A stretch of DNA of 7,749 nucleotides from JBDRGC01 sp043818215 (lineage in GTDB: Bacteria; Chloroflexota; Anaerolineae; Anaerolineales; UBA11858): assembly GCA_043818215.1 (NCBI GenBank), contig JBDRGC010000361.1:1-7749 (forward strand), read 5' to 3'. Numbering within the stretch: the first letter of the stretch is position 1; every line of letters starts with the position of its first letter. The position numbers and the translations under genes are program-made. Of this stretch, positions 5,834-7,749 are shown piece after piece. The notes beneath the pieces were generated by a model. The model searched no databases. It saw nothing but the letters and a program-made list of their open reading frames with translations, and was not told where the DNA came from.

Positions 5834-6550
5834 ATGTCAGCCAGACAAATTCAAGGTCAGCTCATCCTGGTTGTTGACGACGAGGAACGCATGGTGCGCT
5901 TCATTCGTTTGAACCTGGAGCAAGATGGTTTCCAGGTAATTGCCGCCTACAATGGCACCAGTGCCCTGGACCAGGTACGCAGCGATCTTCCTAATCTAGT
6001 TCTTCTCGATATTATGCTGCCCGATATTGATGGGTTCGAAGTCTTGAAGAAAATCCGCGCAGTAAACTCAGTTCCAGTAATAATGTTGACCGCAAAAGGG
6101 GATGAGGATGACCGTGTCCGAGGGCTGGAACTTGGGGCCGACGATTACGTAACTAAACCATTCAGCCCCCGAGAATTGGTCAGCCGAGTGAAAGCCGTCT
6201 TACGCCGCACCGAACCCTTCATTGGAGACTCGTCCAATGTGATAGAAGTTGACGAGTGGCTGAAACTCGACTTCAACTTGCGAGAGATTTGGGTGGGAGG
6301 CAAACTGGCCCAACTCCGACCCACAGAATACCGGCTGCTCTATCATCTGGTGCAAAACGCCGGCTGGGTAGTCACACACGAGAAGTTATTGACCAAAGTA
6401 TGGGGGCATGAGTATCACAACGAGCCACACTATGTGCGTTTATACATCAACTACTTGCGCAAGAAATTAGAAAAAGACCCCAGCCACCCGAAGTATATTC
6501 TCACCGAGCGCGGCGTAGGATACAGATTTGTCGACTACCGCCGCAGGTAG
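5834..6550 (+). CDS. OmpR/PhoB-family response regulator
   Basis: A DNA-binding transcription regulator controlled by Asp phosphorylation. The receiver domain (about 10-125) has the acidic pair D15/D16, the phosphoacceptor D59 (LLDIMLPDIDG), T86 and K108 in the YVTKPF motif, so it should be phosphorylatable. A winged-helix domain follows (about 138-236), with LRPTEYRLL, the recognition-helix region HYVRLYINYLRKKLE and the GVGYRF wing. The length (238 aa) is normal. A GAGGGA ribosome site (5818-5823) overlaps the end of the previous gene. It closes the PP2C operon. No histidine kinase is encoded in the window, so its input is unknown: a distant kinase, acetyl phosphate, or cross-control by the Ser/Thr kinase (inference). 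Confidence 0.96.
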   Translation: MSARQIQGQLILVVDDEERMVRFIRLNLEQDGFQVIAAYNGTSALDQVRSDLPNLVLLDIMLPDIDGFEVLKKIRAVNSVPVIMLTAKGDEDDRVRGLELGADDYVTKPFSPRELVSRVKAVLRRTEPFIGDSSNVIEVDEWLKLDFNLREIWVGGKLAQLRPTEYRLLYHLVQNAGWVVTHEKLLTKVWGHEYHNEPHYVRLYINYLRKKLEKDPSHPKYILTERGVGYRFVDYRRR

Positions 6551-6582
6551 ACTAATCAGGCAGGAACCAGGCGCGCGGCGGC

Positions 6583-6611
6583 TTGCAATCCCGCAAACTA
6601 TAAACTATACT
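6583..6611 (+). promoter_or_regulatory. Sigma70-type promoter for the NarL-family regulator gene
   Basis: A -35 box TTGCAA (6583-6588) and a -10 box TATACT (6606-6611, 5 of 6) lie 17 bp apart. The spacer contains a tandem AAACTAT pair that runs into the -10 (6595-6608). Transcription would start near 6618, leaving a leader of about 225 nt that contains the foldback repeat at 6685-6770. The element matches the kinase promoter in both boxes, in spacing and in TTGCAAT-CCCG. Confidence 0.55.
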
Positions 6612-6627
6612 CCCCTAACAAGGAGAG

Positions 6628-6661
6628 AGTACCTTCTCAAAAAGAATGGGCGGGGGGTACT
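6628..6661 (+). other. Weak hairpin in the leader of the NarL-family regulator gene
   Basis: AGTACC (6628-6633) pairs with GGTACT (6656-6661) across 22 nt. The loop ends in CGGGGGG and contains an A-run. No T-run follows, so it is not a normal terminator. It lies just after the predicted transcription start and could shape the leader RNA. Confidence 0.25.
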
Positions 6662-6684
6662 ATCGGCTTTAAGAAATTAGTTTT

Positions 6685-6770
6685 TACTCAGCGTGTCATT
6701 GTGAGATACGAAGCAATCTGTCACTTGACAAGGATGAGATTGCTTCGTGCCTCGCAATGACAGCCGAGTA
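6685..6770. repeat. Foldback repeat of the GTCATTG(C)GAG...AAGCAATCT type
   Basis: Two arms of about 35 nt pair around a 17-nt loop. Matched blocks are TACTC (6685-6689) with GAGTA (6766-6770), TGTCATT (6694-6700) with AATGACA (6756-6762), and ACGAAGCAATCT (6708-6719) with AGATTGCTTCGT (6737-6748). The right arm, read in reverse, contains GTCATTGCGAGGCACGAAGC. I know this word as a dispersed intergenic repeat in many bacterial genomes, including Chloroflexota. It has no coding capacity. In the predicted leader of the downstream gene it would form a long stable RNA stem about 70 nt before the start codon. Confidence 0.75.
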
Positions 6771-6842
6771 AGCAGAGTTAAAAATATTATCTGAACCACT
6801 ACATTGTGCCCTATGGGTTTTAGATGATACAGGAGAAAATGT

Positions 6843-7496
6843 ATGGCAAAGCAACGTATACTATTGGTCGACGATCATGAAATTGTACGCCTGGGCTTGA
6901 AAGCACTTCTGGAACGTCATCCCCTTTTCGAAGTCATCGCCGAAGCAAGAACAGCCCGCGAAGCAATCGAACGCGTAAAACAATATTCCCCCGATGTAGT
7001 GGTGATGGACATCCGTATTCCGGGCGGGTCGGGTATCGAGGCTTGCGAGGAAATCACCAAAAACTACCCCGGTAGCAAAGTCATTATGCTGACATCTTAT
7101 GCCGAAGATGAAATGCTGTTTTCGTCAATCCGCGCGGGGGCCTCGGGTTACGTGCTCAAGCAAATTGGCGGCGAGGATCTGGTTCGGGCCATCGAAGCCG
7201 TTGGCCGGGGCGATGCCCTGCTAGACCCTGCCGTTACCCAACGGATATTCCAAGAAGTACGCAAAGCTGCCAAAGAAGAGGAGGCCTCTGCTTTTGTAGC
7301 TCTGACACAACAAGAGAGACACGTATTGATTTTGGTATCTGAGGGTAAAACCAATCGTGAAATCGCCAAGGCGCTTTTCTTGGGTGAGGGAACTGTACGC
7401 AACTATGTGAGCAGCATCCTCTCCAAATTGGGGGTCAGCAATCGAGCAGAAGCGGCCGCTTACGCAGTAGAGCACAACCTGCGAGAGCATTTGTAG
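6843..7496 (+). CDS. NarL/FixJ (LuxR-type) family response regulator
   Basis: A DNA-binding regulator of the NarL/LiaR/DevR type. The receiver domain (about 4-120) has D10/D11, phosphoacceptor D56 (VVMDIRIPGGSG), T84 and K106 (GYVLKQ). A Glu/Lys-rich linker (about 138-148, EVRKAAKEEEA) joins it to a LuxR-type helix-turn-helix (about 153-212) with the marks LTQQERHVL, GKTNREIA, GTVRNYVSSILSKLG and NRAEAAAYA. The length (217 aa) is typical. The ATG has a good AGGAGA site (6831-6836) six bases upstream. It probably has its own transcript from 6583-6611, separate from the operon ending at 6550. No sensor kinase lies next to it in the window; the region after it is the 8-bp tandem repeat. Confidence 0.96.
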   Translation: MAKQRILLVDDHEIVRLGLKALLERHPLFEVIAEARTAREAIERVKQYSPDVVVMDIRIPGGSGIEACEEITKNYPGSKVIMLTSYAEDEMLFSSIRAGASGYVLKQIGGEDLVRAIEAVGRGDALLDPAVTQRIFQEVRKAAKEEEASAFVALTQQERHVLILVSEGKTNREIAKALFLGEGTVRNYVSSILSKLGVSNRAEAAAYAVEHNLREHL

Positions 7497-7526
7497 AAAA
7501 AACAGGAAACCAGGAATCAGTCGCCC

Positions 7527-7749
7527 CTGATCTACTGATCTACTGATCTACTGACCTACTGATCTACTGATCTACTGACCTACTGATCTACTGATCTACT
7601 GACCTACTGATCTACTGACCTACTGATCTACTGATCTACTGATCTACTGATCTACTGAACTACTGACCTACTGACCTACTGATCTACTGATCTTCTGATC
7701 TACTGATCTACTGATCTACTGACCTACTGACCTACTGATCGACTGATCT
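7527..7749. repeat. 8-bp tandem repeat (CTGATCTA/CTGACCTA), 27 units plus a partial at the window edge
   Basis: Starting 30 bp after the regulator stop codon, 27 full 8-bp units run without a gap, then 7 nt of another before the window ends. Sixteen are CTGATCTA and eight CTGACCTA (units 4, 7, 10, 12, 18, 19, 25 and 26). Three are single variants: CTGAACTA (17), CTGATCTT (21) and CTGATCGA (27). Units 2-10 follow a T-T-C order three times, a 24-bp higher period. Each unit holds TGA on the + strand and most hold TAG on the - strand, and 8 is not a multiple of 3, so all six frames are stopped and the array is non-coding. The single-base variants and the higher period suggest growth by slippage or unequal exchange. 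Confidence 0.97.

Noticed and set aside
6551..6842. A small gene or tRNA in the gap between the two response regulators
   Set aside because: No open frame with a ribosome site and no cloverleaf are visible. The gap is accounted for by a promoter, a weak hairpin, the foldback repeat and the ribosome site of the next gene.
7527..7749. CRISPR array
   Set aside because: The 8-bp units are contiguous with no spacers, and there are no cas genes in the window. It is a simple tandem repeat.

Overview
The window reads as chromosomal DNA from a free-living, non-pathogenic bacterium. Eukaryote-like Ser/Thr kinase, PP2C, VWA and FHA genes sit beside two response regulators and several non-coding foldback repeats. 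Kinase and PQQ-propeller fusions, DnaJ-VWA proteins and this kind of repeat make me think of Chloroflexota (Anaerolineae-like). That placement is inference from gene style, not a search result. All recognisable genes lie on the + strand.

Layout. Positions 2-121 probably hold the last 39 codons of an unidentified gene. A strong sigma70-type promoter (185-213) then drives a soluble Ser/Thr kinase fused to an eight-repeat PQQ-type beta-propeller (234-2135, real start probably a CTG at 255). A 488-bp gap (2136-2623) holds no credible gene. It carries two different foldback repeats, one of them built from C and G runs. Next comes a tight five-gene run: PP2C phosphatase (2624-3562), DnaJ-VWA fusion (3566-5056), zinc-ribbon/FHA protein (5053-5568), an 80-residue protein of unknown function (5585-5827) and an OmpR/PhoB-family response regulator (5834-6550). 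Spacings are 3, -4, 16 and 6 bp, so this is almost certainly one operon. A second promoter (6583-6611), a long leader containing a GTCATTG-type foldback repeat (6685-6770), and a NarL/LuxR-family response regulator (6843-7496) follow. The window ends inside an 8-bp tandem repeat of at least 27 units (7527-7749).

How the parts may work together. The kinase would sense something through its cytosolic propeller and phosphorylate Thr/Ser residues. The PP2C enzyme would reverse this. The FHA protein would read phosphothreonine, and the VWA protein would act as a metal-dependent scaffold that recruits DnaK through its J domain. This combination of kinase, PP2C and VWA recalls the TerY-P triad of the Ter stress systems, but here it has a J domain, an FHA reader, a small unknown protein and a response regulator without a histidine kinase. 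The two predicted promoters (kinase gene and NarL-type regulator) share an unusual -35/-10 pattern, which suggests common control of the two ends of the locus.
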